Shown piece after piece: positions 33,076-47,264 of a stretch of DNA of 64,000 nt (position 1 is its first letter; the number at the start of each line of letters is the position of its first letter). Made by a program: the position numbers and the translations under genes. The notes beneath the pieces were generated by a model. That model was not told the DNA's origin, did not search any database, and saw only the letters and a list, made by a program, of their open reading frames with translations. The stretch is from the NCBI GenBank assembly GCA_037892935.1, contig JAYXKI010000001.1, positions 2,170,001 to 2,234,000 on the forward strand, read 5' to 3'. Origin of the DNA: Phlebopus portentosus. Lineage: Eukaryota; Basidiomycota; Agaricomycetes; Boletales; Boletinellaceae.

Positions 33076-36000
33076 TCACCCCCCTTCAAGGTTGGGTGTC
33101 CCGACCAACCACACAAGCCTTCTGACAATGTGAATTTGTACAGTGCTCGCAGACTTTGTCGAGGTATCGTTAACTTCCTCGGAGATCCAGGATGTTTGCG
33201 ATAGAATTCTCGAATTGATTCCTGTGCATTATCCTTGATGTCGGATTCCAGCTGCCATGTCGCTTCCTCATATCTGACCCACTTGATCAAGAATTGGAGC
33301 CTGCCTCGATGTAGATGCGAGTTGAGTATTTCTTCAACCTCGTACTCTTCTTGTTCATCAATGATCACTAGTGGCGGTGGAGGTGGCTTCTTTTGTGATT
33401 CGAAGGACAGTTGGATGGCCAGTTTAAGCAAGATCTCATTGAAGACTGGATGAACTTTTTTCTACGTCTTCAGTAACTTGAGTCTGTATGCGCTTGCACC
33501 AACTTTTTCCACTACCTCAAAGGGACTGAACCACTTGTCATCTATCTTCTTCGTTGGTCAGATTGTCTTGATATTCCACCCATCCAAGAAGACTTTCTGT
33601 CCAGCCTCATAGTCAACAGATTTCCCAGCATGACAGTCATAGAATCGTTTCATGTCTTCGTTTGCCTGGTTTAGGTTACTTTGGGCGAGCTCATGCACCT
33701 CTTTGATATGCTTGGCAAATTCTTCCGCTGACAGGTTGGACGATGCCGTCCCAACCCCCATAAAGTCCAAGAGGTGCATTCCCGTATTAACAAAGAAGGG
33801 AGATAATCTTGTCGCCAAGTGTTCACAGTTGTTGTATGCAAACTCTGCAAGAGCTAGCCAATCTGCCCAGTCCAACTGCTGATGGTTGACGTATAGGTGA
33901 AGGTATTGCTCCAGCTCTTGATTAACTTGCTCCATCTGTCCATCGGTTTGTGGGTGATACACTGTTGATAGGTTGCCTTCAATATGAAGGAGCTTGTATA
34001 ACTTCTTTATCATCTTGGCATCAAATTGCACTCCTTGGTCGTGAATGATCTTTCGAGGTAGTCCATGTAATCAAAAGATGTGGTCTCTGTAGATCCTTGC
34101 TATGCCTTCAGCTATTAACTTTGTTGTTGTTGGGATCACATGGATTTGTTTGCTAAAGCGATCAACTACAATGCAAATCGCATTAAACCCACTCGACTCT
34201 GGCAACTCTCTGATCAGGTCGACCATGACAATCTGCCATGGTGCCTCTGGCATCTCATTAGGGTGCAAAACCTTTGCTCTTGTTGTCCTTAGGGCCTTTG
34301 TCTGCTGACAATGATCACACCCTCGCACATACACCCGCACATCTGCACTCATCCTTGGCCACCAGTACCTTCATGCTATTAACTGGATTGTCTTCGTCGC
34401 TCCTGGGTGTCCTGCCAGGGTCGAGTCATAGTGTTCCTTCATGATGATCTCTCTAATGCTTGTTGGTACGTATAGCCAATGGCCTTTCCTCCACACATCT
34501 TCTCTTTTCTCAATGTCCTTTGATCTCACTCCCTCATCCTCCTATCTCTACACTTCCATGACCTTTTTGATGAGTCCATCTCTCAATATCTGAATTGTGC
34601 CCCTGACTAGTCATTCCTTCTTGATAAAGGTCACATTTTTGTTGTCGTGCTCACCCTTGTCATAATCTGCTCGATGCGACAACAGATCAGCTTTACCCAA
34701 CATCTTCCTCAGCTTGTGAACTAGTGTGAAGTCGAATTCTGCTAAGTTGAGTCACCAACAAGCCTGTTGATGATTTAGCTTCTGCGGTGATCAGAAGTAC
34801 ATTAAATTCACGTGATCTGTCCATACTTCAAAGGGTTTGTTGGCTCCCTGAAGGTATTGTCGCCATTCCTTGAGGGCTTGGACAATGGTGAGCATTTCTT
34901 TGTTGTAGATCTCATAGTTATGCTCTGCCTCTAGGAATGTCGATGACCAATAAGCAATTACCTTCCACCTGCCATCTTGCTTCTGGAGTAGTACTCCACC
35001 AGTTGCAAAATCTGATGCATCAGCTTCCACTCGAAAAGGGTCTTCGTTGTTGGGTATTGCCAATATGGGGGGACTGCTCAAACGATGCTTCAACTCTTTG
35101 AATGCTGTCTTCTCCTCTTTGCCCCACTTTCATTCTACCTTACCCATTAGCATAGTCAAGGGTTTGACGACTGAACTGTAATTCTTAATGAAATGCTGCA
35201 ACCAATTTCCTAGTCCCAGGAATTGTTGCAGTTTGTGGACGTTCTTCAGAAATGGCCAGTCCTGTACTGCTGCTGTTTTCTTAGGATCCATTCGAACTTC
35301 ACCATTGCCAATGATGTGTCTGAGGTATTTAACTGTATCGACCTTAAACTTGCACTTCTGTGGCTTTAGGAAAAGTCCATTTTGACGAAGGATCTCAAAG
35401 ACTCATTTGGTGTGCCTGCAATGTTCCTCTTGATCATTCGAGAAGATGAGGATGTCATTGAGGTAAATGATGATGATACCCTCATGAATCAGTTCCTAAA
35501 AGATGTTGTTCATGAAGCCTTGGAATGTCACTGGTGCATTACACAATCCGAAGAACATGACTGTGGGTTCAAACAAGCCTAAGTTCGTCCAAATGCCGCC
35601 TTCTACTCATCTCTCTCGTGAATCCAGATATTGTAGTAGCCCCAACCAATGTCAAGCTTTGTGATGTACTTCGCATCCTTGACCTTGTCAATGAGCTTGT
35701 TTATCAGTGGCAATGGGTACTTGTTCTTGACCATCCCTTCATTGAGCTTTCAGTAGTCTTGGATTGCTCATAAGCTCCCATCCTCCTTCTTGATGAAAAA
35801 GAAAGGTGATGCCATCAGAGATTTTGACTGTTGGATACGTCCTGATGCTAAGTTTTCTTTGATAAATTTCTTCATCGCCTCTTGTTCTTTTGGCAATAAT
35901 GGGTAGACCTTACAGTCGCTGGGTTTGAAATCCAGCTTCAAGTCAATAGTGTGGTCCCACATCCAGTGGTTCAGCAAACATTCGAATGATTCCTCACTAA

Positions 36001-38460
36001 AGACGTCGGCATACTCTTCCAGGTAAGGTGGCCACTTCACTGCCTCCTTCATCCTCACATTCCTTATATACTCATTATCTATCTCTTTCTTTAACAATAT
36101 CAAGTTGCATTCATCTGGGCAATGCGTGAATTTGACAGATCCAACCTTCCAGTCAATCTCTAAGTTGTGTTTCTGTAACCAATCATGATCTAGGAAAATG
36201 TTACTTGACGCCAAGGATGTGACTGCCAATCAGATCTCTTCTTCGTATTTCCCAAAGAACATTCATATGACGACATATTCCTTAATTAGTCCACCTTCAT
36301 TGCTTGTGCTGTCAGCATTGAAGACTGGCCTGGGTCGGATGTATCTTTGAGTTAGAAAACTGTACCACTTCACAAAACCTTCATCAATGCAAGAGCCTGT
36401 ACATCCTGAATTGATTAAGGCATGAGCATCAATGAAGTGTTTGTTCTCAAGCCCAGAATTTGACAGATCAACTTCATCATCTCCAGTGACCTTAAGATGT
36501 ACAATACTAATGAAAGCATCCAATTCTTTACCACCTGCCCTTCTGATGAACTGTTCTGCATCTTTGATGCCTTTGCGCCATATCTCAGCTGCGGATCTGC
36601 TAACCACATTCTATACCACTTCGGTATCGTTTGCCCGAGCAACAACGTTCTCACAGTAAGGTTCTTCCGCCACAACCTCATTTTTTATAGCGGTTTGAAT
36701 CCACTCTTCCTCTCTCAACTCATCTGCTTGCGCATCTGCTCTTCTGACAAACAAATCTTCATAGACTTCGAAGTCGTCGTTGTCATCTTCAGATTCATCT
36801 GGCAGCACGTCGGTAAAGATCTTTCGAAGGGTGAAACTGTCACTGATATTCGCATCTTGATATTGTACAACAGGATGATTATATTTTAACGAGTCCAACG
36901 AAAAGAGTCCTTTAGGAGACTGACCAGTTGTTCTGATGTCTATGCCTGGTCTTCTGGAAAACCCTTGCCTTCCACTAGTTCTTCCAGCTCAGTGGGCACT
37001 GCTCAAACGTTGACCTCTTTGAAGGAGGATTCCTTCACTTGACCAAGCTCTTCAAGGAGCGCCTCTCTGTCTTCTAGAACAAAGGCTGTGATGATGGCAC
37101 GTATCACTTCATGACCTTGCAGGCATTCCCTGATATAGTGGCCCACCTGACCACACTTGTAACAAGCACGTGTATGGCACACCTGGTTCATCATCACATC
37201 TATCAGCTGACCTAAGCCTCTATATATTACTCTGGTTGTGTCACAACGATCTTGGGCAAGGGGTACAAAAGAACGAGCTGCTTGTTGAGGTGGCATAGGG
37301 TGTCTCATTAGTGGTGCTGGAGCTGGCTTTGTTGCTGTCAAGCTGATTGTCTTCCTTTGATGTTCAGCCATCAGGTCTCTGATTTGACGCTCGACTCTAT
37401 CTACCTTGATAGCAGCCTTCTTAAATTCTTCATACATTGTTGGCTCATTGGGCAATTGCATAATGCCTTCGACAACCTTTGAGTTCAATGCCCTCTTGAG
37501 ATGACTCATCAACCATTTATCATACGCCTCTGTCGCTAGTCCAGCATCCACCCAGCAGATGTCAAATTTGTTGAAGAACTCATCAGCATTGAGATCTCCC
37601 TGGTACATTGTGTCTAGTCTCTCAAAAGCTTTCTGAGACCTGGCAGGGTCATCAAACAATGTATTGAGCTTCTTCAAGAAAGCTTCCCAGTTGTCTTTGA
37701 ATGCTAATTGGCCATTCTTGTTGACCACTCCGCTTGTGTAACTTTCCGCCCAGCAGGCTGCCATACCGCTCTTCATGTATGACAAGGCGAACATAACCTT
37801 ACTCTTGCTCATCCTGAACTCTAATTCGGATGCATAGATGTAAAGATGTAGCTCTCGCTTGAAGTCCACATAATCATGTTCACTGTCGAAATCTCTCGGT
37901 TTAGCAACATGGACCTTCTTCAACACCTTCAAGCCTTGGTTCACACCTTCACCTGCAGCTTGGAGCGCTAGCGTTACTGCTGTTGCAAGGTCAGTTATTG
38001 CTTCCTTTGACAATAACATCTCATGTTCTTCCTCTTCTTCTTCTTCTTCATCTTCTTCACTTGGTATGATCAGAGCTGGTTCTCAGAGTTTGCCAAACGA
38101 CAATGAAGTTGCGATAGGGGGAGCTGATGTTAGAGCAGTTGTTGTTGACGCCCCTGGTAATAGGGCCATTGATTGCACAGGGGTAGGGGGCATGGGTTCA
38201 TCTATGTCGCCTTCTCGCTTCGCTCTTCAGTATAGGGACTTTCCATCTCTGTCGCTGTACCACTTCTTTGCTGTTTCGTCCCACCAAGTGGTAAAAGTTT
38301 GATCACCCAACTTGACGATATAATGTCCTCGCGATGCGCTCCACCTAGTGTTTGTCAGGAGGGCTGCTCACTGATCATCAGTTAGCTCCACTTTGATAGG
38401 CAGGGGGTGGAACAGGAATCGGGATGTTGTTCGGATGGGACCAACTTCAGATGATCGGCT
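33076..38460 (-). pseudogene. Gypsy B gag-pol, fragmented
   Basis: Frames collinear with copy A: chromodomain-integrase end (33076-34350), RNase H/RT pieces (34791-35770), protease region (35768-36607, [11 protein letters not shown] with Asn for the catalytic Asp), pol start (36611-36898) and gag (37003-38400) with zinc knuckle CYKCGQVGHYIREC. There are many stops and frame changes, and the TGA at 35403-35405 is at the same codon as in A and C. Not functional. Confidence 0.88.
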
Positions 38461-39077
38461 CATCTTTGAAATTGATAACTAAATGAAAGGCTCCAAGGTA
38501 GATGATAAACAAGATGCTAGTCGATGACTGGACTCTATGCGTCACCCATGAGAATGTTTGGTGCGAGTTCCAAAGAAGGATAATTTGGAGCACCACGGTG
38601 ATGTGATTGGTTAGTACTTTGGGTACTATCGAAACACGTCAGAGTCAATTAGACCTTAATGTTAGGTGGCGAGACTAACAGGCGTCGATCTCGAGGCGGC
38701 CAACACAACAACAAACAACTGGCTAACGCGAGTTGCTGGGCTATACGCACGCTATGTCGCAATGAAGGTAAGTAGAATTCAGTAAACTAATAATACAAGA
38801 GTAGATACCTATGTCGCAATGAAGGTAAGTAGAATAGAAAGACAAGGAATGAAAGAGTCAAACTATCTACTTATATAGACTTTGAGCACGAGAAAGGTCT
38901 ACTCTAATAGGAAGTCACATGACAAGGAATGGGATGATTAGTGAGCGTGATGGAATATTGTGGAATGTTCCGGCAATTGGATGAGTAAGCGCATAAGAAA
39001 AATAAAAGAAAAGGAAAAAGAATATTAAAATGAGTGATGATATAAGAAAAGAAAAGGAAAATGTTCGAGTCCTTACA

Positions 39078-42000
39078 TCACCCCCTTCTCAAGGTTGGGC
39101 GTCCCGACCAACCATATAATCCTTCTGACGACGTGAACCTATACAGTGCTCGCATGCTTTGTCGAGGTATTGTTAACTTTCGTGGGGCTCCAGGATGTTT
39201 GCGATAGAATTCTTGAATTGATTCCTGTGCATTATCCTTGACGTCGGATTCCGGCTGCCATGTCGCTTCCTCATATCCAACCCACTTGACCAAGAACTGG
39301 AGCCTTCCTCGATGTAGATGTGAGTCGAGTATTTCTTCAACCTCGTACTCTTCCTGTTTGTCAATGATCACTGGCGGGGGTGGAGGTGGCTTCTTTTGTG
39401 ATTCGAAAGATGGTTGAATGGCTGGTTTGAGCAGGATCTCGTTAAAGACGGGATGAACGTGTTTCCATGTCTTTGGGATCTTTAGCTTATACGTGCTCAC
39501 GCCCACCTTTTCCATTACCTCAAATGGGCCAAACCATTTGTCGTCCATCTTCTTCGTCGGTCGGATCGTCTTAATGTTTCGACCATCCAAGAAGACCTTT
39601 TGTCCCATCTCATATACTACCGACTTTCCAGCATGACAATCGTAAAAGCGCTTCATGTCTTCATTGGCCTGGGGCAGATTGGCCTGAGCGAGTTTGTGTA
39701 TTCCCTTGACATGTTTAGCAAACTCTTCTGCTGATAGATTGGACGAAGTCATTCCAACACCCGTAAAGCCTGAAGGGTGTTGTCCCGTGTTGACGAAGAA
39801 GGGTGATAGTTTGGTCGCTGAATGTTTGCGATTGTTGTGCGCAAACTCTGCAAGAGCTAACCAGTCCGCCCAGTCTGATTGTCGATGATTGACGTATAGT
39901 CAAAGGTACTGTTTGAGTTCTTAATTAACTCGTTCCATCTGCCCGTCTGTTTGAGGGTGGTATGCCGTTGACGGATTGCCTTTGATGTGAAGGAGTTTGT
40001 ACAATTCCCTCATCATCTTCGCATCGAACTGTACTCCTCGGTCATGGATGATCTTTTGAGGTAAGCCATGCAACCAGAAGACATGGTCCCTGTAAATCCT
40101 GGCCATTCCTTCTGCCGTCAATTTCATCATCGTTGGTATCGCATGGATTTGTTTGCTGAAGCGATCGACTACCACACAAATTGCGTTAAATCCATTTGAC
40201 TCTGGCAACTCTCCGATCAGGTCGACCGTGACAACTTGCCATGGCGCTTCCGGTACCTCGTTAGGGTGCAAAACCTTTGCCCTTGTTGTTCTGAGGGCCT
40301 TCATTCGCTGACAACGATCGCATCCTCGCACGTAATTCCTGACATCAACGTACATGTTAGGCCACCAGAAACTTCTGTTCGCTAGTGCAATGGTCTTATT
40401 TGCTCCTGGGTAGCCTGCCAACGTCAAGTCGTGACACTCCCTCATCACTTCCTCCCTCACGCTCGTCGGTACAAAAACGTTTTGAAACTTCTTCATCTTC
40501 GTCATTGAGAGCTTAACCGTCACCTCTTTTTTCCACAACCCATCTACGAACACTAAGTTCATCGGTCTCTCTTCCTCATTCAGCTCCGTTTGTGCTTTTC
40601 GAATCTTCTCGATCAACACGTCTCTTGACGTCTCTACCGCTCCTCTGACCAGCCATTCGTCTCTGATGAACGTGACGTCCTCATTATCCCATTCGCCCTT
40701 GTTGTAGTCCGCCCGACGTGACAATATGTCCGCCTTGCCCAACGTCTTCCCTGGCTTGTGTACTAACGTGAAGTCGAATTCGGCTAAATCAAGTCGCCAA
40801 CGAGCTTGTCGATGATTCAACTTTTGAGGCGATCGGAAATATGTCAAGTTTGCGTGATCGGTCCATACTTCGAAAGGTCTCTTGGCTCCTTGGAGGTATT
40901 GTCGCCATTCCTTAAGAGCTTGAATGATTGCGAGCATCTCTTTGTCATAGATCTCGTAATTTCATTTGGCCTCCAAGAAGGTCAACGATCGATAGGCTAT
41001 CACCTTCCACTTGTCGTCTTGTTTCTGAAGGAGCACTCCTCCAGACGCAAAGTCCGACGCATCTGCTTCGACCCGGAAAGGACCCTCCTCGTTCGGGATG
41101 GCTAGAACCGGGGGACTACTCAACCGACCCTTCAACTCTTCAAATGCTCATTGTTCCTTCTCTCCCCACTTCCATTCCACCTTACCCATCAGCATCGTCA
41201 GGGGTTTAACGACAGAGCTATAGTCCTTTACAAATCGTCGTAACCAATTCCCTAGTCCCAGGAATTGTTGCAGTTCGTGAACGTTTTGCGGGATTGGCCA
41301 CTCCTGAACTGCTGTTGTCTTTTTCGGGTCCATTCGAACCTCGCCATTACTGATGATGTGTCTGAGATACTTAACTGTATCAACCTCGAACTCACATTTC
41401 TGCGGCTTCAGGAAAAGTCCATTTTGATGCAGGATCTCAAAGACTCATTTGGTGCGTTGGCGATGTTCCTCCACATCATTCGAGAAAATGAGGATGTCGT
41501 CGAGGTAAATGATGACGATACCCTCATGGATCATTTCTCGAAAGATATCATTCATGAAACCTTGGAATGTCGCCGGCGCATTGCATAATCCGAAAAACAT
41601 GACCGTTGGTTCGAATAAGCCTAAATTCATCCTAAACGCCACCTTCCATTCATCGCCCTCACGAATCCGAATGTTGTAATACCCCCAGCGAACATCGAGC
41701 TTCGTGATGTATTTCGCATCCTTGACCTTATCGATGAGCTCATTTATCAATGGCAATGGGTATTTATTCTTAACCGTTCCTTCATTAAGCTTTCGATAAT
41801 CTTGGATCGCTTGTAAGCTCCCATCTTCCTTCTTGATAAAGAAGAATGGAGATGCCATCAGGGATTTCAACTGTCAGATACGTCCAGATGCTAGGTTCTC
41901 TTCGATGAACTCCTTCATCGCCTCTTGTTCTTTCAGCGACAATGGATAAACCTTGCAATCGCTGGGCTTAAAATCTGGCTTCAAATCGATAGCATGGTCC

Positions 42001-42950
42001 CACATTCGATGGTTTGGTAGGCGTTCAAACGATTCTTCACTAAAGACGTCCACGTATTCTTCCAGATAAGGTGGCCACTTTGCCGCCTCCTTCATCCGCA
42101 CATTCCTCACAAACTCTTTGTCTATTTCCTCGCTCGATAGTGACGACTCACATTCGTCAGGGCAACGTGTGAACTTGACTGTTCCCAGCCTCCAATCGAT
42201 CTCAGGATTGTGCTTCATCAACCAGTCATGTCCGAGGAAGATGTTGCTCGATGCTAAGGATGTCACTGCCAGTCGAATCTCCTCCTCATGTTTCCCAAAG
42301 AACATTCGCATGACTACATATTCCTTGATCAATCCCGCCTCATTGCTTGTTCCATCAGCATTGAAGACTGGTCTAGGCCGAATATACCTTTGGGTGGGGA
42401 AACTGTATCGTTTGACAAAACCCTCGTCGATACATGAACCCGTGCATCCTGAGTCGATTAGCGCATGAGCGTCGATGAAGTTTTCCTCTTTGAGTAGAGG
42501 GTTTGACAAATCTACTTCATCATCGCCTGCTACCTTTGGATGTACGATGCTAATGAAGGCGTCCAACTCTTTTCCTCCCACCCTCCAGACGAATTGATCT
42601 GCATCCACTATGCCCTCGCGCCATACCTCTGCTGCACGTCTGCCAACCACATCCCATACTGCTTCAGTATTGTTCGCCTGAGCAACAACGTTCTCGCAGT
42701 AAGGTGCTTCCGCCTCAACCTCATTTTTTATAGCGGTTTGATTCCGCTCTTCCACACTAAGCTCGTTTGAATCGCCTGCTTGCACATTCACTTTTCCAAC
42801 CAACAAATCTGTGTAGACGTCGAAGTCATCATTGTCCACTTCAGGTTCATCAGGTATTACATCAGTAAGGAGTTCTCGAAGGGTGAAACCGTCACTGATA
42901 TTCACATCTTGGTATTGTACAACAGGACAATTATATTTTAACGAGTCCAA
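39078..42950 (-). pseudogene. Gypsy C pol: protease to chromodomain
   Basis: Same domain order as copy A. The protease keeps [12 protein letters not shown] with the catalytic Asp; RT has [11 protein letters not shown]; integrase motifs VDLIGELPES, HDRGVQFDAKMM and STAYHPQTDGQ; chromodomain EEYEVEEILDSHLHRGRLQF near the end. Breaks: TGA at 41874 (GRI*Q, Arg in A), TGA at 41445 (shared with A and B), a stop near 41148, one near 40960 and a change of frame around 39900. The stop codon abuts the polypurine tract. Confidence 0.9.
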
Positions 42951-42991
42951 CGAAAAGAGTCCTTTAGGAAACCGACCAGTCGTTCCGATGT

Positions 42992-44443
42992 CTATGCCTG
43001 GTCCTCTGGAAAACCCTCACCGTCCACGAGTTCTTTCAGTTCAGTCGGCACTGCTCACACATCGATGTTGTCGACCTCTTTGAAGGAGGATTCCTTCACT
43101 TGGCCGAGTTCCTTGAAGAGCGCCTTTCTATCTGCTGGAACAAAGGCTGCAATGATTGCACGTATCGCTTCACGGCCTTGGGGGCATTCTCGAATGTAGT
43201 GGCCCACTTGACCACACTTATAGCAAGCGCGCGCATGACGTGCCTGATTCATCATCACCTCCATCGGCTGACCTAGGCCTCCATATGTTACTCCAGTTGC
43301 ATCACGACAATCTTGGGCGGGAGGGATGAAAGGGCGAGTCGCTTGTTGAGGTGGCACCGGACGTCTTAGTGGCAGTGGCGCTAGTTTCATCACTGTTGAG
43401 CCGACCGTCTTCCTCCTACGCTCGGCCATTAGATCCCTGATCTGACGCTTGACCCTGTCGACCTTGACCGCAGCCTTCTTGAATTCCTCATACGTTGTTG
43501 GCTCATTGGGTAGGCGCATGATACCTTCAACCACCTTCAGGTTTAGTGCTCGTTTCAAGCGACTCATCAGCCATTCATCATGAGCCTCGGTGGCCAGTCC
43601 AGCGTCAACTCGACAAATGTCAAACTTATTGAAGAACTCGTCGGCATTGAGGTCCCCTTGGTACATCACGTCGAGCCTTTCGAAGGCCTTCTGGGAACGA
43701 GCCGGATCATCAAATGAGGTGTCAAGTTTCTTTAGGAAAGCATCCCAAGTGTCCTTGAATGCTATCCTACCCTGTTCGTCGATTGTGCCACTCGTGTAGC
43801 TTTCCGCCCAGCTCGCAGCAGCACCACTCTTCATATACGACAGAGCGAACATGATCTTTGCTTTGCTCGTCCTAAACTCTGACTCCGATGCATAAACATA
43901 CAGGCGCAGCTCTCATTTGAAGTTGACATATCCGTGTTCACCGTCAAAGTCTCGGGGCTTGGTGACATGAACCTTGTTTGTCTTCGATCCTTGGCTCATT
44001 CCTTCTCCTGCCGCTTGGAGTGCTAGCGTGATTGCTGTAGCAAGGTCCATTATTGACTCTTTTGACAACGACATCTCTTGTTCTTCTTCTTCGTCTTCCT
44101 CCTCTTCGTCTGTTAGTACGAGCGGAGCTGGCTCTCATGGTTCGGTGAAAGACAACGAGGGTGCTATAGGTGGAGCTGATGTCTGACCTGTCGATGTTGA
44201 TGGCCCTGGTAATGAAGCCGTTGATCGTGTGGGGGTAGGGGGTGCAGGATCGTCTATGTCTCCCTCTTGTTTCACTCTCCAATATTGGGACTTGTCTCCT
44301 CTGGTAGAGTACCACTTCTTTGCAGCCTCGTCCCACCAAGCAATGAAGGTTTGATCGCCCGACTTGACGATATACTGTCCTCGCGACGCGCTCCACCTAG
44401 TGTTTGTCGGGAGAGCCGCCCGCTGATCGTCAGTTAGATCCAC
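42992..44443 (-). pseudogene. Gypsy C gag
   Basis: Collinear with gag of copy A: LTDDQRAALPTNTRWSASRG at the start, capsid core with SYMKSGAAASWAESYTSG and DDPARSQKAFERLD, zinc knuckle CYKCGQVGHYIREC, end GFPEDQA. TGA codons near 43915 (FK*ELRL, Arg in A) and at 43055 (IDV*AVP, Arg in A) break the frame; both are CGA-to-TGA changes. The body frame lacks an upstream ATG, as in A. Confidence 0.87.
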
Positions 44444-45821
44444 CTTGATAGGCTGGAGGTGGAATGGGGATCGGGATGGTGTTCGGACGGGACCGACTTC
44501 GGATGACCGGCTCGTCTTTGAAATTGACGACTAGTCGGAAGGCACCGAGGTAGATGATGAACGAGATGCTCGATGATGATTGGACTCTATGAGTCACCCA
44601 AGAGAATGTCTGATGCGAGTTCCACAGAAGAGTGATTTGGAGCGCTACGATTGGAGGATTGATTGATTGTTTCGGGAACTATCGGGACACGTCAAAGTCA
44701 GTCGGACCTTGACAGGCAAGATAGGGGTTGCTCGGATAAATCCGGGATGGGCGCGGTCATTGATCATCAATGTGTCTCTTGCGTGGAGTAGCGACAAACG
44801 AGTGGTTAAACCACGGGTTTGAGAGTAGGTCTTTCTATTATGTTAGGTGGCGAGACTAACAGGCGTCGATCTCGAGGTGGCCAACACAACAACAAACAAC
44901 TGGCTAACGCGAGTTGCCAGGCTATATGCACGCTATGTCGCAATGAAGGTAAGTAGAATTCAGTAAACTAATAATACAAGAGTAGATACCTATGTCGCAA
45001 TGAAGGTAAGTAAAATAGAAAGACAAGGAACGAAAGAGCCAAACTATCTACTTATATAGACTTTGAGTGCGGGAAAGGTCTACTCTAATAGGAAGTCACA
45101 TGACAAGGAATGGGATGATTAGTGAGCATGATGGAACATTGTGGAATGTTCCGGCAATTGGATGAGTAAGCGCATAAGAAAAATAAAAGAAAAGGAAAAA
45201 GAATATTAAAATGAGTGATGACATAAGAAAAGAAAAGGAAAATGTTCGAGTCCTTACACTTGATGGGCAAGATAGGGGTTTGTTGTCTGCACAGTAAGAA
45301 ACCGGGTTTTGTTCAATATCATCCTTTGAAGATATACTTCAGGGGACACGTCACAGGCGAGTGCTCGATGATAATAGAATCAGGTGTGAGCCAAAGATAG
45401 GTCTTTCTATTATGTTAGATGGATGGCTCAAAGGCTGAGTCGAGGCAGGCCAATATAACAACAAATAAGCATGAATGAGATAATCCCAAGCACGTCACTC
45501 TGGTCGAGACAGCTAAGATGGAACTTAAGTCTAGACTATTGAATGCTATATTGAAGTGAAGGTAAGTAGAATAGAAAGACAAGGAAACGAAAGAGTCAAA
45601 CTATCTACTTATATAGACTTCGAGTGCAGGAAAGGTCTACTCTAATGGGAAGTCACATGATGAAGGAATGGGGTGATTAGTGAGCATAATAGAATATCGT
45701 GGAATGTTCTGGCGAATGGATGAATAAGCGCATAAGAAAAAGAAAAGAAAAGAAAAAGAATATTAAAATAAGTGATGATGTAAGAAAAAAAAAGGAAAAA
45801 TGTTCGAGTCCTTACATCAAC

Positions 45822-46232
45822 CTTGATACAACACTTATCTGAAAATGCAGGAGTGTTTGAGAAGAAAATTATAAAGCTTCTCAAGAAGCAGCAGAGCTGT
45901 GCTCATCAGCTCAATGTTCTTCAGCAGTGCCTGTAGGTGCTTGGCAATAAGAATTTATAAAATCTAGCGTATACGAGCTTATAAAAGCAGGTGTGCTCAA
46001 GGTCAGCTATCCCCCAGTGACCTGAAAGATGCATGAGCCACTATCAAAAAGATCAGCTTATGAGATGTCAACTCATAGGAAGTTCTCAATCTCAGCAAAG
46101 CTTTTCATGCAATGGAGAAAGTCAAAATTTTTGATGCAAATGAAAATGAAGTTAGTAAAACCTTGTTCAGCATGGAGAAAGCAATCAATTCATTCATCCA
46201 AGCAGAGTTGGAGGAATGACATATCTGGATAG
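45822..46232 (+). pseudogene. Unidentified decayed coding region, right part
   Basis: Continuation of the sequence interrupted by Gypsy B. It includes a Lys/Gln-rich frame (KIIKLLKKQQSCAHQLNVLQ) that stops at about 45933 and a short frame at 46029-46232. Too degraded to name. Confidence 0.3.
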
Positions 46233-46971
46233 TGATATTCTGTTGAAATGGTTGGATTCAGTTAAGCCTGTTCAGATAAATCAGGAGCTGGAAATAATGG
46301 GTTTAAAGGTGGAGGTAGTGTGAGTTGGACTAGGGACTATCCAGCCTTGCTTTACAGTCAGAGGCCAAAAGTACTATAGACTGAATGATTGCTTACCCTC
46401 CATGGGCAGAATTATGCCCTCTTCACCTCTCCTTTGTTTTGTTTGGAGGCTGTTATTCAAAAGGATCTCCTCCCATATTTATATTTGACTTGGTCTTCTT
46501 ATGTAGGTACATTGACCCTATTTGCAGCTGTTTATATATAAAGAGCTTGCTATGTTAGGTCACTACACAATAGCTCTATTTCCCTTGCCTTGTAATATGT
46601 GTACAGTAGGAGTTGCTGTGTCATGCTTCTCTCATCTCCTATTATAAGTATTCTATTCTTCTATATGAAATCTGCCTCTGTATTTTTCCTATATGTTGGC
46701 ACATGTATGCATCAGATTGTATTCTTTGGTAGTGATGATGCATAGTAGTGATAGTTCAAGTTCCACCTGCTTTCATTTGATCAAGAGTTTGCCATAAGTT
46801 GAAATTGTTTTTTTATAGATAGTGGGCTTGTCTGTGTGAGCTGGGTACTGAGCAATAATGGACACAATGAATTATAGCTAACTGATCTGTTGCTGAAGCT
46901 TCTTGTTCTGCTCTGGCTTGAGATGCAAAGATAAATTTGAAGACATTGATGGACTTGGTTCCAAAGGCTGC
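46233..46971. other. AT-rich stretch, nothing recognised
   Basis: No open frame over 75 codons that makes sense, no LTR or RNA gene seen. It forms the left flank of element E; the five bases GCTGC (46967-46971) should recur after E's 3' LTR outside the window. Confidence 0.5.
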
Positions 46972-47264
46972 TGTTATGAAAATTGTGGATATACAATGCG
47001 GCATGGAATCAGACACTTTACACACCGAATTATGCAGCCTAATCAAGAGCACTCCAAAAGGCTTCAAGAACAGAATAGTGGAGGCGATTCTCGCCCACTA
47101 AGACAGCAAGGACCTGGGGAGGTCACTGTGGATTACATTCAAGAGGAACCCGATCGACGATATTACGAAGACGAACGAGACGAGAGGGAGGACTCATATA
47201 ATTTGCAAGAAGGCCTAGCTAGAATGTACATTGGACATACTCCTCCACCCGAGCGAAGCTACGT

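Larger units (their letters stand above)
38660..45258 (-). mobile_element. Ty3/Gypsy retrotransposon, copy C (nested in B)
   Basis: Two LTRs of 418 bp each (38660-39077 and 44841-45258), nearly identical. Target duplication CTTAA/CTTGA (38655-38659, 45259-45263), differing by one G/A as expected of later decay. Polypurine tract complement TCACCCCCTTCTC follows the left LTR. Self-priming pair: GTCTTTCTATT at 44829-44839 against AATAGAAAGAC at 45014-45024. It lacks most of the leader ORF seen in A. It is the youngest-looking copy, but its frames are broken. Confidence 0.93.
32615..45816 (-). mobile_element. Ty3/Gypsy retrotransposon, copy B (decayed, hosts copy C)
   Basis: Target duplication TCAAC at 32610-32614 and 45817-45821. 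Left (3') LTR 32615-33075 (461 bp), right (5') LTR 45413-45816 (404 bp, internally deleted). The coding part reads on the minus strand and is collinear with copy A. Self-priming pair: GTCTTTCTATT at 45401-45411 against AATAGAAAGAC at 45570-45580. Copy C sits in the leader, between LTR and gag. Heavy C/T and G/A change makes B older than A and C. Confidence 0.9.
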
